Below are positions 35,031 to 43,230 of a DNA stretch of 64,000 nt, piece after piece (position 1 is the first letter of the stretch; every line of letters begins with the position of its first letter). The notes beneath the pieces were generated by a model. It worked only from the letters and a program-made list of their open reading frames with translations, did no database searches and was not told the origin of the DNA. Position numbers and translations under genes: made by a program. The stretch is from Corallococcus macrosporus (GTDB lineage Bacteria > Myxococcota > Myxococcia > Myxococcales > Myxococcaceae), in contig NZ_JAFIMU010000007.1 of assembly GCF_017302985.1 (NCBI RefSeq), forward strand, positions 3,239,001 through 3,303,000, read 5' to 3'.

Positions 35031-35663
35031 GTGCGGCCCCTTGCCCTGCTTCCCAGACCCGGTGGTGCGCGCCGGACGCTGCTCCTGTGCGCGGGCGTGC
35101 TCACGGGCGGCGTGTTCGGGCTCGCGTGGTGGGTGGACCGCTTCGGCCGGCGCGAGCACCTGGGCGAAGCGGACGTGCTGGTGGTGCTGGGCGCGCGTGT
35201 GTTGCCTGGCGGTGTCCCGTCCGGTGCGCTGCTGGCGCGCGTGGAGCACGCGGTGGCGCTGTACCAGCGGGGCGTGGCGCCGTGGCTGCTGTTGTCCGGC
35301 GGCGCGGGCCTCCATCCGCCGTCCGAGGCGCGCGTGATGCGGGAGCTGGCGGTGGCGGCGGGCGTCCCCGCGTCCGCGTGCGTGCTGGAGGAGGACAGCC
35401 ACTCCACGCAAGGCAACGCGCGGTTCGGCGCGCGGCTGCTGCGGGAGCGTGGAGCGCGGCGGGTGGTGGTGGTCTCCGACCCGTATCACCTGCTGCGCGC
35501 GCGGCAGTGCTTCCGGCGCGAGGGGCTGGAGGTGGCCACGAGTCCGGCGCCCATCGCCGGGCGGATGCGCGCGCGGGACCGGGCGTACTGGACGGTGCGC
35601 GAGGCGTTCGCGCTGCTGCTGCATCCGCGCCTGTTGCTGGCGCGGGCGCCGGACGGGCGCTGA
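35031..35663 (+). CDS. YdcF/ElyC-like DUF218 protein
   Basis: 210 residues. An N-terminal hydrophobic helix (TLLLCAGVLTGGVFGLAWWV) is followed by a DUF218 domain with conserved blocks ADVLVVLGARVLPGG, ALYQRGVAPWLLLSGG, EARVMRELAVAAGVP, LEEDSHSTQGNARF and VVVVSDPYHLLRA. Family members (SanA, ElyC, YdcF) act in envelope biology but their reactions are poorly defined. GTG 35031 is chosen because it precedes the membrane helix; the longer open frame upstream is not coding-like. Confidence 0.85.
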   Translation: MRPLALLPRPGGARRTLLLCAGVLTGGVFGLAWWVDRFGRREHLGEADVLVVLGARVLPGGVPSGALLARVEHAVALYQRGVAPWLLLSGGAGLHPPSEARVMRELAVAAGVPASACVLEEDSHSTQGNARFGARLLRERGARRVVVVSDPYHLLRARQCFRREGLEVATSPAPIAGRMRARDRAYWTVREAFALLLHPRLLLARAPDGR

Positions 35664-35670
35664 GGCGGCT

Positions 35671-36159
35671 TCAGGTGCCGGACGCGTCCGGCGCGGGGGT
35701 GTCCAGCTTCAGGAGCACCTTCTCCAGGACGCGGAAGAGGGCCTGGCGGTCCTCGGGGTCGAGCATGCCCATGACCACGCCCATCGAGCGGTGCATGGAG
35801 CGGTCGAGCTTTCCGAAGGTCTGTTTGCCCTTGTCGGTGAGCTTGCAGCGCACGACGCGCCGGTCGGTCTCTCCGCGTTCGCGGACGAGGTGGCCTTCGC
35901 GCTCCAGGCGGTCCACGACGCCGGTGACGGTCTTCTCGGTGACGCCCAGTCGCTTGGCCAGCTCGCCCATGGTGAGCGAGCCGTCCAGGCCCAGCCACAG
36001 CAGGGCGTGCACCTGGGGCGGCGTGAACTGGAGCTGCTCGCAGGTGCTGGCGATGGGGTCACGGAGTGAGCGGCGACGGCCCAGGGAGAACATCAACTCC
36101 TGCATCCGGTCGACGTCCTTTGACAGCGCTTCATCCTCTTTATGGATATTCCGTGACAC
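35671..36159 (-). CDS. MarR-family transcriptional regulator
   Basis: 162 residues from GTG 36159 (or 144 from ATG 36105). The winged helix-turn-helix is clear: LTMGELAKRLGVTEKTVTGVVDRLEREGHLVRER, with the wing ETDRRVVRCKLTDKG. The GTG start is favoured because it includes a full N-terminal dimerisation helix (EALSKDVDRMQELMFSLGRR). The gene is divergent from modABC and could regulate it or itself; no operator was clearly identified, though a palindrome-like stretch lies around 36140-36175. Confidence 0.85.
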   Translation of the reverse strand: MSRNIHKEDEALSKDVDRMQELMFSLGRRRSLRDPIASTCEQLQFTPPQVHALLWLGLDGSLTMGELAKRLGVTEKTVTGVVDRLEREGHLVRERGETDRRVVRCKLTDKGKQTFGKLDRSMHRSMGVVMGMLDPEDRQALFRVLEKVLLKLDTPAPDASGT

Positions 36160-36227
36160 AGAGTATTCATTAGCGGCGAGGTGCGTGCGGGTCAACTTGT
36201 AGGCTGTCGGAACATCTGGAGGTGCAG

Positions 36228-37046
36228 GTGCTGCGACGTGCAGGGTGGGCGCTGTTGCTGGCGTGGGTGTCCGTGTCGACCGCGCGGGCGGAGGAGGTGC
36301 TGGTGTTCGCGGCGGCGAGCACGACGGATGCGCTCCAGGCGCTCGCGCCCGCGTTCCAGCAGGCGTCGGGGCACCGGGTGCGGTTCGCGTTCGGCCCCTC
36401 GAGTGACCTGGCACGTCAGGTGGTGGCGGGGGCGCCCGCGGATGCCTTCCTCTCCGCCGACGAGGCGAAGCTGGACCTGGTCGACCGGGCGGGGCTCGTG
36501 CAGGCGGGCTCGCGGGTGGACCTGCTGTCCAACCGGCTGGTGGTGGTGGTGCCGGTGGGGTCGGCGGTGAAGGTGGCCGGGCCGGCGGACCTGAAGGGGT
36601 TGAAGCGGGTGATGCTGGCGGAGCCGGCGGCGGTGCCCGCGGGGGTGTACGCGAAGGCGTGGCTGACGAAGGCGGGCGTCTGGGCGGACGTGGCGCCGCG
36701 AGTGGTGCCGGCGGTGGACGTGAGGGCCGCGCTGGCGGCGGTGGAGGCGGGGAGGGCGGACGCGGGCGTGGTGTACGCGACGGACGCGGCGAACTCGAAG
36801 AAGGTGCGGGTGGTGTTCACGGTGCCGGAAGGAGACGCGCCGCGCATCGTGTATCCGGCGGCGGCGCTGACGCAGGGCAAGGCGCCTGCAGGAGGGCTCG
36901 CGTTCGTGCGCTTCCTCCAGACGGAAACCGCGCGAAAGGAGTTCCGCCGGCTGGGCTTCCTGGACGCGAGCGCGGCGAAGGCCGCGCCGGATGCGGGAGT
37001 GATGGACGCGGCGCCTGATGCAGGGAAGAGGACATCCGCGCCGTGA
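36228..37046 (+). CDS. modA: molybdate-binding periplasmic protein ModA
   Basis: 272 residues. Signal peptide (RRAGWALLLAWVSVSTARA), then a ModA-type domain starting VLVFAAASTTDALQALAPAFQ with PSSDLARQVVAGAPADAFLSAD and the conserved Ala-rich ligand loop. The C-terminus adds an Asp-Ala-Gly-like tail (APDAGVMDAAPDAG), unusual for ModA but common in this organism's exported proteins. GTG 36228 has GGAGG six bases upstream; GTG 36222 is less likely. Its stop overlaps the modB GTG. Confidence 0.9.
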   Translation: MLRRAGWALLLAWVSVSTARAEEVLVFAAASTTDALQALAPAFQQASGHRVRFAFGPSSDLARQVVAGAPADAFLSADEAKLDLVDRAGLVQAGSRVDLLSNRLVVVVPVGSAVKVAGPADLKGLKRVMLAEPAAVPAGVYAKAWLTKAGVWADVAPRVVPAVDVRAALAAVEAGRADAGVVYATDAANSKKVRVVFTVPEGDAPRIVYPAAALTQGKAPAGGLAFVRFLQTETARKEFRRLGFLDASAAKAAPDAGVMDAAPDAGKRTSAP

Positions 37047-37723
37047 TGGATGAAGGGCTGACAGGGCTGGTGCTGTTCACGGTGGCGGTGGCGGCCCTGT
37101 CCACGGCGCTCATCCTGGTGCCGGGCGTGGCCTCTGCGTATCTGCTCGCGCGCTGGAAGGGACCGGGGCGCGGCGTGGTGGAGACGGTGCTGGCCCTGCC
37201 GCTGGTGCTGCCTCCGACGGCGGTAGGACTCGTGCTGCTGGAGTTGCTCGCGCGGGACTCGGTGCTGGGACGGCTGTTGGATGCGCTGGGCATGGAGGTC
37301 GTGTTCACGCCAAAGGCAGTCGTGTTGGCGAGCGCGGTGATGGCCTTCCCACTGCTGGTGCGTTCCGCTCGAGCGGGCTTCGAGGAAGTGGATCCACGGC
37401 TGGTGGCGGTGGCGCGCACGCTGGGGGACACGCGTACACGGGCCTTCTTCCGCGTGACGCTGCCGCTGGCGTGGCGCGGAGTGCTCACGGGAGCGCTGCT
37501 CGCGTTCTCACGGGCGCTGGGAGAGTTCGGCGCCACGGTGCTGGTCGCGGGCAACATCCCGGGCCACACGCAGACGCTGTCCCTGGCCATCTTCCAGCGC
37601 ACACAGTTGGGCCAGGATGCGGAGGCAATGAAACTCGCGGGTGTCGCGGTGGTGCTCGCGTTCGGAGCCATGTACGTGACGGAAGTGGTGACACGGCGTC
37701 GCGGAGCCCGAGGGCTCGCGTGA
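37043..37723 (+). CDS. modB: molybdate ABC transporter permease ModB
   Basis: 226-residue inner-membrane permease, five or six helices. The EAA-loop RTLGDTRTRAFFRVTLPLAWRGVLTGALLAFSRALGEFGATVLVAGN is characteristic of ModB. GTG 37043 overlaps the modA TGA; its own TGA overlaps the modC ATG by one base (TGATG). All three genes are translationally coupled. Confidence 0.92.
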   Translation: MMDEGLTGLVLFTVAVAALSTALILVPGVASAYLLARWKGPGRGVVETVLALPLVLPPTAVGLVLLELLARDSVLGRLLDALGMEVVFTPKAVVLASAVMAFPLLVRSARAGFEEVDPRLVAVARTLGDTRTRAFFRVTLPLAWRGVLTGALLAFSRALGEFGATVLVAGNIPGHTQTLSLAIFQRTQLGQDAEAMKLAGVAVVLAFGAMYVTEVVTRRRGARGLA

Positions 37724-38814
37724 TGGAGCTGTCGCTGCGGCTGCCCCTGGCTCGCTTCACTCTGGAGGTCGAGGCTCGCTTCACATCCGCTTCCGTGGCG
37801 GTGCTTGGGCGCTCGGGCTCCGGGAAGACTTCGCTGCTGGAAGTCCTCGCGGGCCTGCGACGGGGCGCGAGAGGTCGCGTCGTGGTCGATGGCCGTGTGC
37901 TCCTCGACACGGCCTCCGGTGTGGACGTGCCTCCCGAAGCGCGCCGCATGGGCTACGTGCCGCAGGACGCATTGCTCTTCCCGCACCTCACCGCCGGACA
38001 GAACGTGCGCTTCGGCGTGCGCGCCGGACGGCCGTCACGCGTGGACGAAGCCGTGCACCTGCTGGAGCTGGAACCCCTCCTGCACCGCTACCCCGTGACG
38101 CTGTCCGGAGGCGAGAAGCAGCGGGTCGCGCTGGCCCGGGCGCTCGCCACCGACCCCGCGCTGCTGCTGCTGGATGAACCCCTGGCCGCGCTGGATGTCG
38201 CGTTGAAGGAGCGCGTGCTGCCGTACCTCTTGCGCGTTCGCGACGAAGCCCGCGTGCCGCTGCTCTACGTCACCCACCAGCTCGGCGAAGCACGTGCCCT
38301 GGCCCGCGAGGCCCTGCTGCTGGACGGCGGCGCGGTGAAGGCCGTGGGCCCCGCGGACTCGGTGCTCGGCACGGTGGCGCGCGGCCTGCTCACTGGTGAG
38401 CCCGAAGAGAACATCCTCGAAGGCACGCTGGAACATCCTGACTCTGGAGGCACGCGGCTGCGTGTCACAGCGGGCCTGTCGCTCTGGGTGCCAAATGCGC
38501 CGGAGCTGCCCCACGGCACCCGCGCCGCCTACGCCGTACCCGCCGAGGACATCCTCCTGTCCACCGGACCCCTCACCGGCGTCTCCGCTCGCAACGTACT
38601 CGAAGGCACGGTGACGAAGCTGGAGGACGCGGGAGCAGGGGAGTGCGCGACCCACGTGGACGTGGCGGGCATCCACTGGGTCGTCCGCCTCACGCACGCC
38701 GCCGTGCGCGAACTCGACATCACGCCAGGTCTGCGCGTGTACCTCGCGGTGAAGTCCTCCGCCTGCCGTCGGCTGGCCCAGGGGGCACGCTTGTCCGGTC
38801 CGGCCGCGACCTGA
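37723..38814 (+). CDS. modC: molybdate ABC transporter ATPase ModC
   Basis: 363 residues. Walker A GRSGSGKTS (29-36), signature LSGGEKQRVALARAL (~127), Walker B LLLLDEPLAALD, switch His in VTHQLGEA. The C-terminal ~130 residues carry a TOBE-like molybdate domain (SARNVLEGTVTKLEDAGAG, LRVYLAVKSSACRRL), the usual ModC layout. The short Walker A spacing from the start is normal for ModC. Confidence 0.93.
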   Translation: MELSLRLPLARFTLEVEARFTSASVAVLGRSGSGKTSLLEVLAGLRRGARGRVVVDGRVLLDTASGVDVPPEARRMGYVPQDALLFPHLTAGQNVRFGVRAGRPSRVDEAVHLLELEPLLHRYPVTLSGGEKQRVALARALATDPALLLLDEPLAALDVALKERVLPYLLRVRDEARVPLLYVTHQLGEARALAREALLLDGGAVKAVGPADSVLGTVARGLLTGEPEENILEGTLEHPDSGGTRLRVTAGLSLWVPNAPELPHGTRAAYAVPAEDILLSTGPLTGVSARNVLEGTVTKLEDAGAGECATHVDVAGIHWVVRLTHAAVRELDITPGLRVYLAVKSSACRRLAQGARLSGPAAT

Positions 38815-38848
38815 CGTCTCTCGGTCGCCCACAGCAGGAGTGACCGTG

Positions 38849-39376
38849 ATGGACCTGTACGCCTACACCTATGTCGGACCCGAGGAGATCCGCCGCGCCG
38901 TGATGGCACATCCGGCCGGCGCTTCCATCCGCGCCCAGGAGGACCTGGACCGCTGGCTCCAGGACCACCCGGAAGCCGGCGAGGAGGGCGCGACCTGGGT
39001 CGTGGACCTCACGGGCTGTCTGCGATTGGCGCCGCGCCGGTCGGAACACGTCGCGTGCGCGGGAGGCGAGGAGGTGCTGGCGGCGGGCGAGCTTCACTTC
39101 CAGCGAACCGCGACCGGATGGGTCATCGCGGAAGCTTCGAACCAATCCACGGGCTACTGCCCGGACACGGACTGCTGGGACGCACTCTCGCTCGCGCTGA
39201 CCCGGGCTGGCCTCCGGGGTCCCCCGGGCTTCACCCATGCCATCACCTTCCGGCGGTGCACCCGCTGCGGCGAGCTCAACCTGGTGAAGGAACAGTGGTT
39301 CGTCTGCATGTTCTGCGACGCGGACCTGCCGGCCCTCTGGAACGTCGCCCCACGAAGACGCGTGGTCGTGGGCTAG
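38849..39376 (+). CDS. hypothetical protein with C-terminal CxxC pair (zinc ribbon-like)
   Basis: 175 residues, soluble. The first ~75 residues contain MDLYAYTYVGPEEIRRAVM, the middle is beta-rich, and the C-terminus has CTRCGELNLVKEQWFVCMFCDADLP, four cysteines in two CxxC pairs that likely bind zinc. No named family was recognised. AGGAG lies eight bases before ATG 38849. It converges with the gene ending at 39373, overlapping by four bases. Confidence 0.7.
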   Translation: MDLYAYTYVGPEEIRRAVMAHPAGASIRAQEDLDRWLQDHPEAGEEGATWVVDLTGCLRLAPRRSEHVACAGGEEVLAAGELHFQRTATGWVIAEASNQSTGYCPDTDCWDALSLALTRAGLRGPPGFTHAITFRRCTRCGELNLVKEQWFVCMFCDADLPALWNVAPRRRVVVG

Positions 39377-39891
39377 TCACCGCGCGCTTCGGCTTCGAAC
39401 CGGCGATGCGCGGCCTCCATCCGCTCCAGCGCGTCCCGCAGCTCGCGCTCGATGTCCTCGCGCTGGGACTGCACCAGGTCTTCCGGAAACCCCATGCGCT
39501 CCAGCAGGTTGAGCTGCATGAAGAACGTCTCGCACGGCCAGGGGCCGTTCGCTCCATCCAGGAACTGGCCCCCCTTGAAGAGGAAATCTCCCCAGGAAAG
39601 CTCGCCGCGCCGATAGCGGAGGAACAGGCACGCCAGGCGGTCCGCATCCCTCGCGCGGCGTTCCTCGGGAGTGGCCGCGAACGGAAGCATCGGGATGTCG
39701 AGGATCAGCCCCAGCGCCGTGTCGGCATCCGGCGCCGTGCACATTTCCAGCAGCCAGAGCGGTGGAGCATCCAGCTTCATCACCCACGCGTCCGCCCAGG
39801 CGATGATTTCCTTGAGCCCGACGAGCCTCATCTCCACCATCGCGCCAATCCGCACGACGGCGGCCATGTCGAACGGCGTGCCGTCCTTCAC
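39373..39891 (-). CDS. hypothetical protein, partner of pentapeptide-repeat gene
   Basis: 172 residues, predicted soluble and mostly helical (PEERRARDADRLACLFLRYR, QREDIERELRDALERMEAAHRRFEAE). No recognised family. It begins at GTG 39891, whose last two bases are shared with the TGA of the pentapeptide-repeat gene (39888-39890), so the two are translationally coupled. They may form a functional unit of unknown purpose. Confidence 0.7.
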   Translation of the reverse strand: MKDGTPFDMAAVVRIGAMVEMRLVGLKEIIAWADAWVMKLDAPPLWLLEMCTAPDADTALGLILDIPMLPFAATPEERRARDADRLACLFLRYRRGELSWGDFLFKGGQFLDGANGPWPCETFFMQLNLLERMGFPEDLVQSQREDIERELRDALERMEAAHRRFEAEARGD

Positions 39892-40550
39892 CGCTTCGCT
39901 CCCGGCTTCTTCGCCCCGCCGCGCCCCGCCGTCTTCGCGTGGTAGCCCTCCACGCGCATGCCCAGCTCATGCACCACGGACATCGCCGTGTCCTGCGGGA
40001 TGCGCGTCTCCTTCAGCTTGTTCCTCGCCGGGTCGAGCACCAGCCCCGTGGCGCCGGAGAAGTCCGTCCGGGTCAGCGTGCAGCCCCGGAAGTTGCTGCC
40101 GGTGAGGTCCGCGCCGCTGAAGTCCGCGTCCGTCAGGTCCATGTCGAAGAAGTTCGCCTCGCGCGCCACGCAGCGCACGAAGGACGTCTGTCTCAGGCCC
40201 AGCCCCACGAACGAGCTGTAGGGCATGCCGCACTCCTCGAAGTTCACCTCCGGGTTCGCGGCCACGCCCGTCCAATCAATGCCCATGAGCTTCGAGCCCT
40301 CGAAGCGCACGTCCCGCAGCCGGATGGCGTTGAAGTTCGCGCGCGTCAGGTTGCAGCCCTGGAACACGCACGCCTCCAGCAGCGCGTCCTTCCACCGGAC
40401 CTCCTGCAACTCGCAGTTCAGGAAGGTGCACCGGTAGAACTCCTTGTCACCCAGGTCCACCCCCTGGAGGTCCAGTCCCTCGAAGGTCTCCCGCTCGAAG
40501 GAGTCCTCCTGCTGGAGCCGCTTCACCACCGCGCTGTCGTCCTGGGCCAT
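39888..40550 (-). CDS. pentapeptide-repeat protein
   Basis: 220 residues. About twenty A(D/N)LxX repeats from ~25 to ~170 (for example LQGVDLGDKEFYRCTFLNCE, LTRANFNAIRLRDVRFEGSK, MDLTDADFSGADLTGSNFRG) should form a right-handed quadrilateral beta-helix. Such folds mimic DNA in Qnr/MfpA, but many pentapeptide proteins have no known target. The C-terminal tail is basic and Gly-rich (GRGGAKKPGAKR). It is the first gene of a two-gene operon with the 172-residue protein. Confidence 0.88.
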   Translation of the reverse strand: MAQDDSAVVKRLQQEDSFERETFEGLDLQGVDLGDKEFYRCTFLNCELQEVRWKDALLEACVFQGCNLTRANFNAIRLRDVRFEGSKLMGIDWTGVAANPEVNFEECGMPYSSFVGLGLRQTSFVRCVAREANFFDMDLTDADFSGADLTGSNFRGCTLTRTDFSGATGLVLDPARNKLKETRIPQDTAMSVVHELGMRVEGYHAKTAGRGGAKKPGAKR

Positions 40551-40575
40551 GCCCGGCGTTATACCGGAGCGAAGA

Positions 40576-40601
40576 ACCCGGCCCCATCACAGAGGCCGGG
40601 T
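40576..40601 (-). terminator. terminator hairpin after isoamylase
   Basis: ACCCGGCC (40576-40583) pairs with GGCCGGGT (40594-40601). On the minus strand it follows the isoamylase stop by 18 bases and is succeeded by a pyrimidine-rich TTCTTCGCTCC stretch. Confidence 0.65.
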
Positions 40602-40618
40602 CCTCCATCGACTTCAGG

Positions 40619-43057
40619 CTACTTGGCCACCAGCACCAGCACGCCGCGGCCGCACAGGCCGTAGGTCGCGGCCTCGCCGCCAATCAGGTCCGCGGCGCCC
40701 GGGTTGAGCAGCACCTGGTTCGCGCCCCGGCTCTCGATCCACGAGCAGGTGTCCGTCACGCGGTACCACTGCTTGCCCGTGCCCGGCCACGGCAGCGAGA
40801 AGTTCACGTTCGCGGACCAGCCGTTGTACGCGACGTAGATGGCGCTCACCGTCTCACCGGAGAACTCCGTCGCGTCGATGCGGTAGGCCAGCGCGTGGTT
40901 GCTCGCGCTGTCGAAGTACGCCGCGTCCGGCACGAAGCCGTCCGGCTTGAACCAGCGGTGCTGCTCCATCACGTTCCCGTTGGTGTCCGCCGCGTTGTAG
41001 AAGCCGGCCGGACGCAGCGCAGGGTGCGCCTTGCGGAACGCGATGAGGTTCTGGGCGAACAGGCGGAAGTTGGACTGGTCCGCGCTCCACGCGTAGTCCA
41101 GCCAGTTCTTGTTCGAGTCCAGGTTGTACACGTTGTTGTTGCAGTACTGCGTGCGCAGGAACTCGTCACCGCCGGTAATCATGGGCACGCCCGCGCTCAG
41201 CATCAGGAACGCCAGGCCGTTGCGCGCCGCCTGCCGCTGGAGCACCGCGCTGCCGCCCTGGTCCCAGCTGTGGTTGCTGTCCTCGCCACCGTCGGACGGG
41301 CCGTAGGGCCACGACTGGGTGTTGTTCTTGCTGTTGCACGAGTACAGGTCCTTCAGGGTCATGCCGTCGTGGGCCACCATGAAGTTCACGGACGCGGCCG
41401 GCTTGCGGCCGTCATCCGAGTACAGGTCCGACGAGCCCGCGAAGCGCGTGGCCAGCTGCCCCGGCGTCACGTTCTCCGAGCCCAGCTGGTTCTGGTCCTT
41501 GCGGAAGGTGTCGCGGAACGCGCCGTTCCACTCGCGCCACTTCGCCGGGAAGTTGCCCACCTGGTAGGAGTTGCCGCCAATGGCCCACGGCTCCGCGATG
41601 AAGTCCGTGCCCGCGCCGCCCGCTTCCGGCCGCGGATCCAGCTGCGTGGTGATCTGATTGAGCGCCGTGTTGGCGTTGTCGCGGTTGTACTCGTAGCCGC
41701 TGTGCGTGGCCGTCTCGTGCTCGTAGATGTTGCCCAGCACGGACGCCAGGTCGAACCGGAAGCCGTCCACGCCCAGCGTGTCCTTCCAGTACGACAGCGA
41801 ATGCAGGATGACGTTGCGGGCCGTGGGATTGAACGTGTTGAAGTTGCCGCCCACGCCCGTGTTGTCCCAGTTGAACTTCATGTCCTTCGTCAGGCTGTAG
41901 TACGTGGGGTTGTCCAGGCCCCGGTACGACATGACGTTGTACGTGTTCGGGTCTCCGCTGATCCACCCGCCGCCCTCGCCGGTGTGGTTGTAGACCACGT
42001 CCACCAGCACCTTGATGCCGGCGTCGTGGAACGCCTTCACCATGGCCTTGAACTCGCGCGTGGGGCCGCCCGGCGTCTGGTCGCACGCGTAGCGGCGGTC
42101 CGGCGCGAAGTAGCTGAGGTTCATGTAACCCCAGTAGTTGTCGCCCGCCGTGCTCGCGACCGTGTCGTTGTTGCCGTTGTCCGTCTCATGCAGCGGCAGG
42201 AACTCCACCGCCGTCACGCCCAGCGCCGCCAGCGCCGCGGCCTTCTGGCCCGCGGTCTTGTAGGTGCCCAGACAGGCGGCATCCAGCCCGGAGCCGGTGT
42301 CCTGCTTCGTCAGGCCGCGCAGGTGCACCTCATAGACGATGTCGTCCTTGAAGGCGCGCGTGGGCTTGGTGCCGGTGGCCGTGGTGTCCGGCGCCAGCAC
42401 GATGCCCTTGGGCGCGAACGGGCCGGAGTCCTTGTAGCGGTGCAGCGGACCGGACGCGAACACCGTGGCGTCCGTGTTGCTGGGGTTCACCGGGTCGTGC
42501 GACAGCTCCAGCGCGTACGGGTCCCACAGCAGCTTGTTCGGGTTGAAGCGGTTGCCCGAGGCGTCCACGTCCGCGATGTAGCCCACCGTGTTGTTCGTCT
42601 TGCTCCAGGCGGAGTTGTACGTCCAGTTGGGGCCCCACGCGCGGTAGCCGTAATAGACGGTGCCGGTGACGCCGTAGGTGTTCTTCAGCGTGGAGACGGA
42701 CACGGTCTTCGACCAGACGTTGGTCGTCGTGTTCTTCGTCATCACGTAGCTGACGACCTCTTGAGCGCCCTGGGCCGTCTTGTAGATCCACAGCTCGATG
42801 CGCGTGGCGCGCGACGAGTACACGTTGAAGTTGATGTTGGCCTGCGTGGCGTCGTACTTCGCGCCCAGCGTCCAGGTGAGCAACTCCTGCTCGCGCTGCG
42901 CGGTGTCCTCCACGGCGGGCGCCGTGGGGGCGGGGGCATCGGCGGGGGTTTCAGCGGCGGCGCAGGAGACCAGCGCCGAGGCCAGGCCCGCGGCGACGAG
43001 GGGATGCCACCGCGTGAGCCAGGGGCTCCGGCGGTGACGACGGGGAGGGGTCATCAT
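40619..43057 (-). CDS. secreted isoamylase / glycogen debranching lipoprotein (GH13)
   Basis: 812 residues; lipoprotein signal (lipobox LVSC). An N-terminal beta domain (CBM48-like, ~70-230) precedes the GH13 TIM barrel: GIKVLVDVVYNHTGEGG, catalytic nucleophile in GFRFDLASV (~436), acid/base in FIAEPWAIGG (~487), and transition-state Asp in MVAHDGMTLKDL (~561). It resembles Pseudomonas isoamylase, which hydrolyses alpha-1,6 branch points. ATG 43057 has GGAG eight bases upstream. Extracellular location suggests degradation of external glycogen/starch. Confidence 0.93.
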   Translation of the reverse strand: MMTPPRRHRRSPWLTRWHPLVAAGLASALVSCAAAETPADAPAPTAPAVEDTAQREQELLTWTLGAKYDATQANINFNVYSSRATRIELWIYKTAQGAQEVVSYVMTKNTTTNVWSKTVSVSTLKNTYGVTGTVYYGYRAWGPNWTYNSAWSKTNNTVGYIADVDASGNRFNPNKLLWDPYALELSHDPVNPSNTDATVFASGPLHRYKDSGPFAPKGIVLAPDTTATGTKPTRAFKDDIVYEVHLRGLTKQDTGSGLDAACLGTYKTAGQKAAALAALGVTAVEFLPLHETDNGNNDTVASTAGDNYWGYMNLSYFAPDRRYACDQTPGGPTREFKAMVKAFHDAGIKVLVDVVYNHTGEGGGWISGDPNTYNVMSYRGLDNPTYYSLTKDMKFNWDNTGVGGNFNTFNPTARNVILHSLSYWKDTLGVDGFRFDLASVLGNIYEHETATHSGYEYNRDNANTALNQITTQLDPRPEAGGAGTDFIAEPWAIGGNSYQVGNFPAKWREWNGAFRDTFRKDQNQLGSENVTPGQLATRFAGSSDLYSDDGRKPAASVNFMVAHDGMTLKDLYSCNSKNNTQSWPYGPSDGGEDSNHSWDQGGSAVLQRQAARNGLAFLMLSAGVPMITGGDEFLRTQYCNNNVYNLDSNKNWLDYAWSADQSNFRLFAQNLIAFRKAHPALRPAGFYNAADTNGNVMEQHRWFKPDGFVPDAAYFDSASNHALAYRIDATEFSGETVSAIYVAYNGWSANVNFSLPWPGTGKQWYRVTDTCSWIESRGANQVLLNPGAADLIGGEAATYGLCGRGVLVLVAK

Positions 43058-43230
43058 GGATGTGGCTCCAGACGCGGCAATCGGGGTTCACGACCGCTGC
43101 AAGGCCACCGGGCCCGCGACTGCCCGGGGCCGTCCGGTTCACCACCCCCACGACGGTGAAGTCAACCGCACGTCCCCCCACCCGCGCCCCTCCGCGCGCC
43201 CACGTACAACGCCGGACATGGCTCGGTGCG

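Noticed and set aside
37471..37722. Possible longer N-terminus for ModC
   Set aside because: Would overlap the ModB frame; ATG 37723 follows the modB stop by the usual overlap and gives the normal ModC start.
40895..43159. 754-aa open frame on the + strand over the isoamylase
   Set aside because: Arg/Val/His-rich shadow; isoamylase catalytic motifs are on the other strand.
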